From the NCBI GenBank assembly GCA_023254645.1, contig JALRLA010000021.1, forward strand, positions 1 through 14,048: a DNA stretch of 14,048 nt, read 5' to 3'. Below the pieces are notes generated by a model. The model worked only from the letters and a program-made list of their open reading frames with translations, had not been told where the DNA came from and searched no databases. Position 1 is the first letter of the stretch, and each line of letters starts with the position of its first letter. Below are positions 1 through 7,587 of this stretch, piece after piece. The position numbers were made by a program, and so were the translations under genes. The DNA is from Bacteroidia bacterium. Lineage in GTDB: Bacteria > Bacteroidota > Bacteroidia > NS11-12g > UBA955.

Positions 1-681
1 ATCAAATTGGAACAAAGGGAACTTGGGGAATCTCAAGGTCTGGAAGCCAATCTTATTTTGGCTCAGCAATACTTGAAGGTGATGCAAGATTTGGGTTCAG
101 CTGTGGGTGCTCCCTTGCAAGACCCCTTGAAAGAAGTCATCCGCTATCCTGATGTGCTCAAACAAGGTGAAAAAGAGGCCGATGATTCCCTGGCGGGCAT
201 GGTCCAAGAATGCTTGATTCAAGCCGCCGATGCCTTGGATGATTTTCGTCGTTCTGAAGGGGCCGCCACCGGTCAAAAATTGGCACAGTTGATTTCTTCC
301 ATATCGAAAGATCTGCAAACTGTAGAAAGTGAAGAAGCTCCTCGGAAAGAGGGGTTGCGGGAACGGGTATACCACAATTTGCACGAACACATTAAGCAGA
401 ATGGTGTAGACGATGCCCGTTTTGAGCAAGAACTGTTGGTCTATCTCGATAAGTGGGATATCGCGGAGGAAAAGCAGCGTTTGAGTCAGCATTTGGATTA
501 TTTCCAAGCTTGCTTAAAAAGCGAGCCTAAGGGCCGAAAGTTGAATTTCATTGCCCAAGAGATGGGACGTGAGATGAATACCATGGGAGTGAAAAGCAAT
601 CACTTTCCCATGCAGCAAGCCGTTGTGGCCATGAAGGAAAAATTGGAACAGATAAAAGAACAGGTTCTTAATATCGTTTAA
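1..681 (+). CDS. YicC/YloC family endoribonuclease, 5'-truncated by window edge
   Basis: The reading frame is open from base 1 and ends with TAA at 679-681, so the true start lies upstream of the window. About 226 residues remain of a family that usually has about 290, so roughly the first 65 are missing. The C-terminal part matches the DUF1732 end of YicC/YloC proteins: a GRKLNF..QEM.RE.NT.G.KS core (about nucleotides 532-600), then a terminal helix ending EQIKEQVLNIV. The middle is helical and charged, as in the family. E. coli YicC and B. subtilis YloC are reported as endoribonucleases acting on structured RNA; that role is inferred here by family. A TTG at position 7 could be mistaken for a start, but nothing supports it. 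In many Bacteroidota yicC is followed by gmk, which is not the case here. Confidence 0.93.
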   Translation: MKLEQRELGESQGLEANLILAQQYLKVMQDLGSAVGAPLQDPLKEVIRYPDVLKQGEKEADDSLAGMVQECLIQAADALDDFRRSEGAATGQKLAQLISSISKDLQTVESEEAPRKEGLRERVYHNLHEHIKQNGVDDARFEQELLVYLDKWDIAEEKQRLSQHLDYFQACLKSEPKGRKLNFIAQEMGREMNTMGVKSNHFPMQQAVVAMKEKLEQIKEQVLNIV

Positions 682-726
682 CTTATAACAACCAATTGGG
701 TTTCGCTGTGAATGGAGCATTTGAAT

Positions 727-2835
727 ATGAATAAGAATTATAAAAATTGGGCTCTGGGTCTACTGGCTTTTGTCAGTTGGGGATTTGTGCAGGGCCAAGT
801 CGCCGAAGAGTCGTTGGTCATGGAGGATGTCGAGGTTAGAGACTTTGAACCTTCCGATTCGATGGAGTTGGATCCATTCTCCGCCTATTTTGCCCTGTCA
901 GACCCTTCCAATATGAAGGGTACGACAAATTTGAATTGGGAATCTGGGGCCATTTGGTTTCCTCAGGTGCACCCTTATTTCCGACCCCCACAGCGCTGGT
1001 TGAAGTTGCACGCCGTCTCGGCTATTATGGCCAACAAAGCCTTGGAGAGCCCTCGCAATATTGCCTTATTTGTACCCCTGCAGCCGAGCAATACTTGGTT
1101 AATCAATCGCTATTTGGAAACAGGTGATTCTGTAGATATGGCTCGCTTGAAAATGCTGCCTTCCTCAACGGCTCCTGATATGACGGTAGAATTGGCCAAA
1201 TGCATTCGCCAATTTGATACATCGGGTCACGTTCGGGTTTACCCCATGTTGAGGCAATGGTGGTGGCAAGCCTTGGCTCCTGTTTTTGTGCAAATCATCG
1301 ACAGCGATGAAAGTTGCGATTGGGAATGGAGAGCCCACCATGAAGCTTTCAAAGCCGTGAATAGAGTGCTCGAAGAGAAATTGAAGTATGCGCAGTACGA
1401 GATGCGCATGGAAGAGGAAGATGCTGATTACAGCGACTACGAAATGGAAGAGCCCGATCCGGAATTTAGCATGGAGAGTACCTTGAGGGCCTTTTTGGAG
1501 TATTATCCGAAGAGAGGAAGACCCTACGCGTCTTACGTCAAAATGGATAGCTTGGAACTGGAGCGACTGATGCGCAGCGTCAAATTTGAAAGTGCAGATT
1601 GCGAAGAGCCTATGGTGAACATCGATTGGCAAATGCACATTTGGCAGCACATCAAAGATCGCCGCGCACTAGGAGATCAAGTCGTTGTAGCCGGTGAATG
1701 GCCTTGGGCCCTGGGTCAAGAGGTTCGTGCCAAAGCCGAAAAAACAGATTTTCACTCATTGATGGACCGTGCGTTGGACGAAAAACTGCCCGTCGTGAGA
1801 ATGAATTTGTTTGATGAGCCTGAACTGCAAATCTACGAGCGCAAGCTGTTGGCGAAATACGATACCACAGAGGCCAAACCCCAAATGGCAAAGGCCTACG
1901 CTGATAGCTTTGACCAAGAGTCAGCCTGGCCTGCCCAGCGTTGGTTTGCTTTGACTTTGCCCAAAGAAAACCCTGCTGTTCAGCAGTGGGGAATTTACCT
2001 TCCAGAAGCAGATTCGCTCATCCTATTTGACGGTGATATCATCGATTCTCAGGTGGACGAAGGATATGAATCTTCTGATGAAGAAGATTATGAATATGAC
2101 ATGGATTACACCGAATGGGAATCAGATGATGCTACCGGTGTTTTGTTGAGTTTGGGAGCCACGAACTTTGGGATGCTGAAAAGCTTGACTTCCCTCAATG
2201 CGGTGCTGAGCAGTCGAGGACTGGAAGAGTTGCCTGGATTGAGCTCATGGGGTGGTCAGGCATCTGTGAGTATTTCACAAGGCCAGAAATCTTGCCAGAC
2301 CATTGGGTTTGGTTACACCAATTTCCAATCTGAGGCCTCCCAATTTGCCTCTCAATATTGGATGTTCAGCAGTGGTGGGGAGTTTCGACTGTTGGGTCCT
2401 TCGCACAGTTATCAATCCAAAAATCCTTTGCGTAGCGGACAAGGAGGTCTTTGGGTCGGTTTGTCGGGGGTCATGGGATATGTGGATCATCGCATCACCT
2501 TGCCCAGTTTTAGCAGTCCAGACTTTACGGCGAATAGCGTTAGCGCTATTGTCAATCCCGGTTGGTTGTACGGCTTGGGTGGAGATGTTCGATTGCAATT
2601 GGGTCCAGTTCAAATCAAAGGATCGATGGGTTACAATTGGGACGGCTCAGACAATCGTTGGAAAATCAATGGCACATTCATCAACAGTGAGACAGGCTTC
2701 GTGAACAACAGCGTCTACTATCAGGTTTCGGCCAGCTATTCGATTCCCTTAGGAGGGGGAGAGAGCGTAGCATACGACACTACGGCAGAAGAAGAAGTCC
2801 CTGACTTTGAATTTGAAAAGGAGGTAAAAAAATGA
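727..2835 (+). CDS. Secreted protein: degenerate EreA/ChaN-like domain plus C-terminal barrel-like domain (putative pseudoenzyme)
   Basis: Not a named gene that I recognise. I chose the ATG at 727 over 712 because it gives a clean signal peptide (residues 1 to about 23, hydrophobic core WALGLLAFVSWGFV) and has GGAG 9 bases upstream. Residues about 45-435 align by eye with the next protein: NRYLETGD (127-134) matches its NRYICDGD, and PQVH (79-82) falls on its GENH. Residues expected to be catalytic are mostly changed: Q80 for Glu, P117 for Glu, Q302 for Arg, P326 for His; H82 is kept. An acidic insert lies near 222-252 and a D/E/Y-rich linker at 444-468. Residues about 469-675 alternate aromatic and glycine-rich strands like an outer-membrane barrel, followed by a charged tail. 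Its stop overlaps the next start in ATGA. The paralogy and loss of activity are inferences from manual alignment. A surface or periplasmic binding or partner role is possible. Confidence 0.85.
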   Translation: MNKNYKNWALGLLAFVSWGFVQGQVAEESLVMEDVEVRDFEPSDSMELDPFSAYFALSDPSNMKGTTNLNWESGAIWFPQVHPYFRPPQRWLKLHAVSAIMANKALESPRNIALFVPLQPSNTWLINRYLETGDSVDMARLKMLPSSTAPDMTVELAKCIRQFDTSGHVRVYPMLRQWWWQALAPVFVQIIDSDESCDWEWRAHHEAFKAVNRVLEEKLKYAQYEMRMEEEDADYSDYEMEEPDPEFSMESTLRAFLEYYPKRGRPYASYVKMDSLELERLMRSVKFESADCEEPMVNIDWQMHIWQHIKDRRALGDQVVVAGEWPWALGQEVRAKAEKTDFHSLMDRALDEKLPVVRMNLFDEPELQIYERKLLAKYDTTEAKPQMAKAYADSFDQESAWPAQRWFALTLPKENPAVQQWGIYLPEADSLILFDGDIIDSQVDEGYESSDEEDYEYDMDYTEWESDDATGVLLSLGATNFGMLKSLTSLNAVLSSRGLEELPGLSSWGGQASVSISQGQKSCQTIGFGYTNFQSEASQFASQYWMFSSGGEFRLLGPSHSYQSKNPLRSGQGGLWVGLSGVMGYVDHRITLPSFSSPDFTANSVSAIVNPGWLYGLGGDVRLQLGPVQIKGSMGYNWDGSDNRWKINGTFINSETGFVNNSVYYQVSASYSIPLGGGESVAYDTTAEEEVPDFEFEKEVKK
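2817..2825 (+). promoter_or_regulatory. Strong Shine-Dalgarno sequence for the EreA/ChaN-like gene
   Basis: AAAGGAGGT is a nine-base match to the canonical anti-Shine-Dalgarno sequence and sits six bases before the ATG at 2832. The other starts in this window that I inspected have no comparable site, as expected in Bacteroidota. It lies inside the last codons of the upstream gene (Lys-Glu-Val), so it could also be a by-product of a charged C-terminus. Confidence 0.6.
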
Positions 2836-4844
2836 GAAAGGTATTTTTGGCCATAGCCCTGATGGCTAGCCCCTTGGCTTGGGCGCAAATGGATACAACG
2901 GCGGTAGCGGTTGAATCGGGCTTTGAAATAGAGCCCATAGAAAATCGTGCAGATCAGGCCTCACTTCCTGTAATCCCCAAGGCTCACTTGGTCGACATGG
3001 GTTTTGATGATTCGGTGAAAAGCTCAGGAATGGATTTGATCATTTCCCATGTTGGAAATGCTCGTTTGGTATTCACGGGTGAGAACCACTCGTATTCCAA
3101 ATTCAATTCCATGTTGGAGTACGTGATGATGCGAAACTTGTACGAGCAAAAAGGTTTCAATCGCTTCTTGATTGAGCTCAGCCCGGCCCGCGCTCATTAC
3201 ATGAATCGCTACATCTGCGATGGTGATACCATGGCCTTGGCTGTATTGCGCAGCATGACGGGCTATCGGTATATGGACATGTTCCGTGCCATGCGCAATT
3301 GGATGAAGGACATACCCTCTGAGAAGCAGATTCGAATCGTGGGAATAGACGTTGAGCGCTTTACCGATTTGCCCATGCTTCGACTCCATGAATTGTTGCC
3401 GAAGACCGGAATCCCTGATGAATTGAAGTCATTCGTGGAGTCCCTGCACCAGATGGGTGCTATGGCTTTGGATGAAGGTCAGGTGGAATACCGAACCGAG
3501 AAATTGCCTCATCTTCAGGGTCTTGAGGGAGATGGTGATTACGAGTGTACCTTGAGTGAGTTGGTCACTCGATATGCCGACAGCCTTGATGGTGCTATGC
3601 GCAACTGGTTGGGTTCGGATTATGCCGGCTATGCCGAGGCCATGGGATGGCTCAAGCAATACGAGCGTTGGGAAGAGTTGGATGACTTGGCCCAGCAGTA
3701 CGCATGGCGCGAGGAGCACATGTACCAAACCTTGAAGGAGGCTTTGTCAGCTGAATCAGAGTCTAAGTTCTTTGGTCAATTTGGTCGCTGTCACATTGGC
3801 CTTACACCTCAGCAACAGGACTGCGGATGGTTCGAATACCACAGCGTCGTCAATCGCATTTCTCAGCGCTATTTCAAAAGCGACAGCATGGTATTGTCTA
3901 TCGGTGTGTTTTACCGCGATGAGATGGATGCCATTTCGACCAATGATCCGTCGAAACGTCGGGCCATTCGCGATGAGATTCTGAGTTTGACGGGTTACGA
4001 AGAGCCTGAGACCTATGTGTTTGACATTCGCGATACTTCGGCTCAATTGCCTTTGTTGGCTGAGAAGTTCCATCTGGCTCTTTTGCACAGTGAACAAGTA
4101 GAAGGTTTGGAGGTTGATACGACATTGGACGCCTCTTATTACGGCGACAACGAATACGATTACAGCGAGGACAGCGAATCTTCTTCTTGGGTCATTTTTG
4201 AGCCGGTGGGCTTCGGGATTTTGGGTGCAGATTATTCTGCCATGGCTACTCATTTTGAGGGCATAAGCAAGCCCTTTGAGAACGTGCCAACTCCCATATA
4301 TTATCAATTTGCCTTTGCCTACAGGGCTAAGCATTTGGGTCTTCGCCTTGAGCAAGGCTTGTATGCGATGCCTGTTTATAGCGGCATAGATGGGAACCTA
4401 AAAATGGGTACGAATATTACCACTTTGCAAGGCTTTGCAGACTTTCATTTGGGTGATAAATGGGTCATTAGTCCCAGTGTGGGAGTGGGTCAGTTGACCG
4501 ATAAGTTGCACTGGTCTCCGATTTCAAGTTCCATCTTGAATCCCGACCCTCGCGGTATGGTCAGTGTCGTCGCCCATCAGAACTATTGGACATCATCCCT
4601 GTCGTTGGGCTATGAACCCGTCGAGGAGATACGATTGAGCGTATATGGGGGAATGCAGCAAGCCTTGAATATCAATGACCGATCAGGTAGCTTGCAGTAC
4701 TACTACAAAGGAACTTTGACCCCCTATTTGGCTCCCAATGCGTTGGGTACTCCTTTAAACGGAATGGGCTTTGGGTTCCGATTGGAATTTTTGATTGATG
4801 CAGAGCCCAGTGATTACTCCTACGATTGGGAGGAAGACTGGTAA
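2832..4844 (+). CDS. Secreted EreA/ChaN-like hydrolase fused to an outer-membrane barrel-like domain
   Basis: 670 residues; I recognise the fold family but not a specific gene. Signal peptide at 1-19 (LAIALMASPLAWA-Q). Residues about 60-430 resemble the erythromycin esterase (EreA)/ChaN/TIKI superfamily. Visible elements are GENH at 83-86, an acidic residue after a beta strand (FLIEL, E115), NRYxxxGD (125-132), IRIVGIDVE (167-175), a WRExxM motif (292-297) like the Arg-Asp/Glu..Met of EreA, and GRCH (318-321) at the place of the late EreA histidine. GENH is one residue shorter than the EreA GExxH and closer to ChaN GExH. A D/E/Y/S-rich linker (436-452) leads to about 200 residues of barrel-like strands, a last strand GFGFRLEFLI and an acidic tail ending in Trp. 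The gene overlaps its upstream partner by 4 bases and precedes pssA by 9. Substrate unknown; macrolide hydrolysis is not implied, since most family members are uncharacterised. Confidence 0.9.
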   Translation: MRKVFLAIALMASPLAWAQMDTTAVAVESGFEIEPIENRADQASLPVIPKAHLVDMGFDDSVKSSGMDLIISHVGNARLVFTGENHSYSKFNSMLEYVMMRNLYEQKGFNRFLIELSPARAHYMNRYICDGDTMALAVLRSMTGYRYMDMFRAMRNWMKDIPSEKQIRIVGIDVERFTDLPMLRLHELLPKTGIPDELKSFVESLHQMGAMALDEGQVEYRTEKLPHLQGLEGDGDYECTLSELVTRYADSLDGAMRNWLGSDYAGYAEAMGWLKQYERWEELDDLAQQYAWREEHMYQTLKEALSAESESKFFGQFGRCHIGLTPQQQDCGWFEYHSVVNRISQRYFKSDSMVLSIGVFYRDEMDAISTNDPSKRRAIRDEILSLTGYEEPETYVFDIRDTSAQLPLLAEKFHLALLHSEQVEGLEVDTTLDASYYGDNEYDYSEDSESSSWVIFEPVGFGILGADYSAMATHFEGISKPFENVPTPIYYQFAFAYRAKHLGLRLEQGLYAMPVYSGIDGNLKMGTNITTLQGFADFHLGDKWVISPSVGVGQLTDKLHWSPISSSILNPDPRGMVSVVAHQNYWTSSLSLGYEPVEEIRLSVYGGMQQALNINDRSGSLQYYYKGTLTPYLAPNALGTPLNGMGFGFRLEFLIDAEPSDYSYDWEEDW

Positions 4845-4853
4845 GCCGTATTC

Positions 4854-5591
4854 ATGAAACAAATTGCGAATTACATCACTTTGGGTAACCTGCTTTGCGG
4901 GTTAATGGCCATCTCTGCTTTGGCTACAGGAGATAGCCATGCCCCCTTGATGGCATTGTCCTTCATGGGGGCAGCTGCCGTGTTAGACTTTTTTGACGGC
5001 TTTGTCGCCCGCTTAATGAAAGCTGATGGGGAAATGGGCAAACAGTTGGACAGCTTGGCTGATTTGGTCAGCTTTGGTGTGGTTCCGGGCCTCATTTGGA
5101 GGCACTACATGTTGGAATTGGGATATTGCAGCAGCAGTGGATTTTGCATCAACCAATATGTCTGGGTATTGATTCCACTCGCGGCAGCTTGGCGCTTGGC
5201 AAGATTCAATGTACAATCGGTTGACGGTCCTGGTTTTGTTGGGGTGCCTGCACCCATGATGGGTTTGGCCTTGGCCGCCTGGGCCCTGATGCCTTATGCC
5301 CTAGAGCAAGAATTAATCGCTTTAGGCTGGAAAGCCAGCATGCTCGGTTTTTTCAATCAGTTCTACGTTTGGTTGTACATGCCACTGTGCGCAGCCTATT
5401 TGATGGTAGGGGAGACCCGAATGATTGCTTTTAAAGGGAAACCGAGTGTTTGGCACTTCGCGTTTCTGGCGTATTCAGTACTGGCTCTACTTGTTTTACC
5501 CTATGCAGCAGGGCCACTATTGCTATCCGGCTACCTCATTTGTTCGGTTTTGGCGAACTTTGCAGCCAAGCAATCAAATTCAACATCATGA
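4854..5591 (+). CDS. pssA: CDP-diacylglycerol--serine O-phosphatidyltransferase
   Basis: Integral membrane enzyme that transfers phosphatidyl from CDP-diacylglycerol to L-serine, giving phosphatidylserine, the precursor of phosphatidylethanolamine. The complete CDP-alcohol phosphotransferase signature is present: D45, D48, G49, A52, R53, G62, D66 and D70 with exact family spacing. The N-terminal [11 protein letters not shown] is typical of the PssA type. Several hydrophobic segments follow, and 245 residues is normal. It starts 9 bases after the hydrolase-like gene without a clear ribosome site and overlaps purE by 4 bases (ATGA), so it is probably co-transcribed with both. Family assignment is firm. 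Serine specificity is inferred from overall similarity to bacterial PssA rather than from a single residue. Confidence 0.94.
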   Translation: MKQIANYITLGNLLCGLMAISALATGDSHAPLMALSFMGAAAVLDFFDGFVARLMKADGEMGKQLDSLADLVSFGVVPGLIWRHYMLELGYCSSSGFCINQYVWVLIPLAAAWRLARFNVQSVDGPGFVGVPAPMMGLALAAWALMPYALEQELIALGWKASMLGFFNQFYVWLYMPLCAAYLMVGETRMIAFKGKPSVWHFAFLAYSVLALLVLPYAAGPLLLSGYLICSVLANFAAKQSNSTS

Positions 5592-6097
5592 AAGTAGGAA
5601 TCATCATGGGAAGCGACAGCGACCTGCCCGTTATGCAGGAAGCAGCAAAAATCCTTGAACAGTTAGGGGTATCTCACGAAGTGAGCATTGTTTCGGCCCA
5701 CCGTACCCCCGACCGCTTGATGGCCTATGCTAAAGAGGCAGCGGGTCGTGGAATCGCTTGCATCATCGCAGGAGCAGGTGGAGCCGCCCATTTGCCCGGA
5801 ATGATTGCCAGCTTTACGCATTTGCCCGTCATCGGTGTTCCGGTTCAATCCAAAACCATGAGCGGTGTCGATAGTTTGTACAGCATCGTTCAAATGCCTC
5901 CAGGCGTTCCCGTAGCCACAGTGGCCATCAACGGTGCCATGAATGCGGGCATTTTGGCCGCGCAGATTTTGTCAACGGCTGATGCCGAGTTGGCTAATCG
6001 CGTCGCCTCATACAAGTCGAAAATGGAAGCCGATGTGTTGGCCAAGGCTCAATCGGTTGAATCTGACTGGAGAGAACACCTCAAACAGCGCTCTTAA
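5588..6097 (+). CDS. purE: N5-carboxyaminoimidazole ribonucleotide mutase (PurE, class I)
   Basis: Cytosolic purine-synthesis enzyme converting N5-CAIR to CAIR. At 169 residues it has the usual PurE length. Visible family motifs are GSDSDLPVM (8-16), SAHRTP with the catalytic histidine at 38, [12 protein letters not shown] (61-72), and a conserved segment from VPVQSK through [13 protein letters not shown]. The start at 5588 is chosen because the conserved first strand [11 protein letters not shown] begins there; the frame is open further upstream to 5450, but that part only reads through pssA in another frame. The ATG shares ATGA with the pssA stop. PurK, needed to make the substrate in the class I route, is not in this window. 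Confidence 0.97.
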   Translation: MKVGIIMGSDSDLPVMQEAAKILEQLGVSHEVSIVSAHRTPDRLMAYAKEAAGRGIACIIAGAGGAAHLPGMIASFTHLPVIGVPVQSKTMSGVDSLYSIVQMPPGVPVATVAINGAMNAGILAAQILSTADAELANRVASYKSKMEADVLAKAQSVESDWREHLKQRS

Positions 6098-6100
6098 GCC

Positions 6101-6676
6101 ATGGTGATAGTGGGTCAGGCCCTTGTGTCTGAAGACGTATTCGAACGAAAGTTTGCTTGCCAAATTAATAAGTGCAAAGGCATTTGTTGCATAGAAGGCG
6201 ATGTTGGAGCACCCCTAGAAAATGCGGAAATAGATCGCATCAGCGCCAATTTAGAGGGCATCAAACCCTTCATGTCAACTGAGGGATTGGAGCTCATGGG
6301 GCATGACACATTTTCAGAAGTAGACGAAGACAGTGAGCCGGTGACTCGCTGCCGAGAAACGGGTGAATGCGTGTTCGTTGTATACAAGGACAATGGTCTA
6401 GCCTCTTGCGCCATCGAAGAAGCCCATGCAGCAGGTAAAAGCGATTTTCTCAAACCCATTAGTTGCCATTTGTATCCCATTCGGGCCAAAAAATACGGGG
6501 CTTATACCGCTATGAATTACCACAACTGGGACATTTGCAGCGATGCCTGTCAAGCGGGAACAGAAATGAATATTCCCGTACACGAATTCCTCAAATCGGC
6601 CTTGATTCGAAAAATGGGGGAAGAGTGGTACAAAGAATTGTGTGAGGTTTACGCTGCTTGGAAGCCGAGATTTTAA
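6101..6676 (+). CDS. DUF3109 family cysteine-cluster protein
   Basis: 191 residues matching the DUF3109 family common in Bacteroidota. The hallmark is an N-terminal ERKFAC.INKCKGICC.EGD.GAPL segment (residues 15-39) with C20, C25, C29 and C30. Further cysteines follow at 84, 90, 103, 122 (in the ISCHLYPIR segment), 146, 150 and 181. The spacing suggests a metal site or iron-sulfur cluster, as proposed for YkgJ-type cysteine-cluster proteins, but no function is established. No signal peptide or membrane segment is seen, so it is probably cytosolic. The ATG lies 3 bases after the purE stop, placing it last in the pssA-purE operon. Its TAA is shared as TTAA with the convergent prenyltransferase gene. 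Confidence 0.92.
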   Translation: MVIVGQALVSEDVFERKFACQINKCKGICCIEGDVGAPLENAEIDRISANLEGIKPFMSTEGLELMGHDTFSEVDEDSEPVTRCRETGECVFVVYKDNGLASCAIEEAHAAGKSDFLKPISCHLYPIRAKKYGAYTAMNYHNWDICSDACQAGTEMNIPVHEFLKSALIRKMGEEWYKELCEVYAAWKPRF

Positions 6677-7578
6677 GGCAGGAACCAAACCCACATCAAG
6701 CCCACCAACATCAGCCATTTTTGAAGGTTAGCCGATTGTTTGAAGTCGGTTGAGCTCTGAGCTTGGGTAAGGCGAATGAGCCCATAAAACCAAAGGCCCA
6801 TGACCACTATCCAGGCATAGCCGAAAAATAACATTCGGTGAAGCCCGGAGAGCTTCAATCCAAACAATTGAAGAAGTACAATGCTTCCCAGCAAACAGAA
6901 ATACGAAAGTTGGGCGCGGCGTTTGGCTGATTTTACACCCTTGGTGACCGCTAAGGTTTGGTAACCACTATGGGCATCGCCTTCCACGTCTTCAGCGTCT
7001 TTGGTGATCTCGCGAGCCAAGGTGGCCCAAAAGGCCAATAATGCGAATTCAGCGAAGTATCCACTTTGAACCTGATGCACTCCGCGTGATGCCACATATA
7101 CCACCATGCCGCCCATCAGAGCAATCAATACATTGCCTTGCCATGGGGTTCCCTTTAAGTCAGATGAATAATAGTGCAACAACAGGGCTATGGCTGCGAC
7201 TAAAAGCCCCATGCCCCACCCGCTCATGAAGGCGAATACCAGTCCGAGTACACTCAATGCATAGTAAAACCGCTTCGCTGATACTGGGCTGATGTGCTGA
7301 GCGATGATGCGTTTTCTCGGACGGTTGATGTGATCGGTTTCAACGTCATAGAGGTCGTTGATTACATAGCCGGCGGCTGCCGTTAGCAAACAGGAGAGGG
7401 TCACCAAACCGGCCTCAGGCCAGCGAAAGTTGGACCAATCGATGCGAAACAAAGAAGCGAACGATTCAGAGTTGCCTTTGACTCGAGAACTGGCCATCAT
7501 GAAAACGGCTTGGAGCAGCAAGGTGAGCCCCAAGTTCTTGGGCCTGATGAGCAGCCAATACCATTTCCAAGATTTCAT
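6673..7578 (-). CDS. UbiA family prenyltransferase (GGGP geranylgeranyltransferase-like)
   Basis: Membrane prenyltransferase of 301 residues. Both Asp-rich motifs of the UbiA family are present: NDLYDVETD (N74, D75, D78, D82) and DAEDVEGD (D194, D197, D201), which bind the Mg-diphosphate of the prenyl donor. Hydrophobic segments consistent with eight or nine helices fill the rest, and the protein starts at the first helix with the typical RPKN context. Flavobacterial relatives of this type are usually annotated geranylgeranylglycerol-phosphate geranylgeranyltransferase; a quinone, haem or other acceptor cannot be excluded from sequence. It starts 9 bases downstream of def and is probably the last gene of ruvX-def-ubiA. 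Confidence 0.9.
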   Translation of the reverse strand: MKSWKWYWLLIRPKNLGLTLLLQAVFMMASSRVKGNSESFASLFRIDWSNFRWPEAGLVTLSCLLTAAAGYVINDLYDVETDHINRPRKRIIAQHISPVSAKRFYYALSVLGLVFAFMSGWGMGLLVAAIALLLHYYSSDLKGTPWQGNVLIALMGGMVVYVASRGVHQVQSGYFAEFALLAFWATLAREITKDAEDVEGDAHSGYQTLAVTKGVKSAKRRAQLSYFCLLGSIVLLQLFGLKLSGLHRMLFFGYAWIVVMGLWFYGLIRLTQAQSSTDFKQSANLQKWLMLVGLMWVWFLP

Positions 7579-7587
7579 GGCAGCAAG

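Noticed and set aside
3756..4355. 199-codon minus-strand open frame
   Set aside because: Antisense to the EreA/ChaN-like gene, which has a signal peptide, family motifs and operon spacing; the antisense product shows none.
2832..4844. Calling the second secreted protein a macrolide-resistance erythromycin esterase
   Set aside because: Only the superfamily motifs are shared; first-motif spacing differs and there is a large C-terminal domain, so a resistance call is unsupported.
5450..5587. N-terminal extension of PurE
   Set aside because: Overlaps pssA in another frame and precedes the conserved PurE start.
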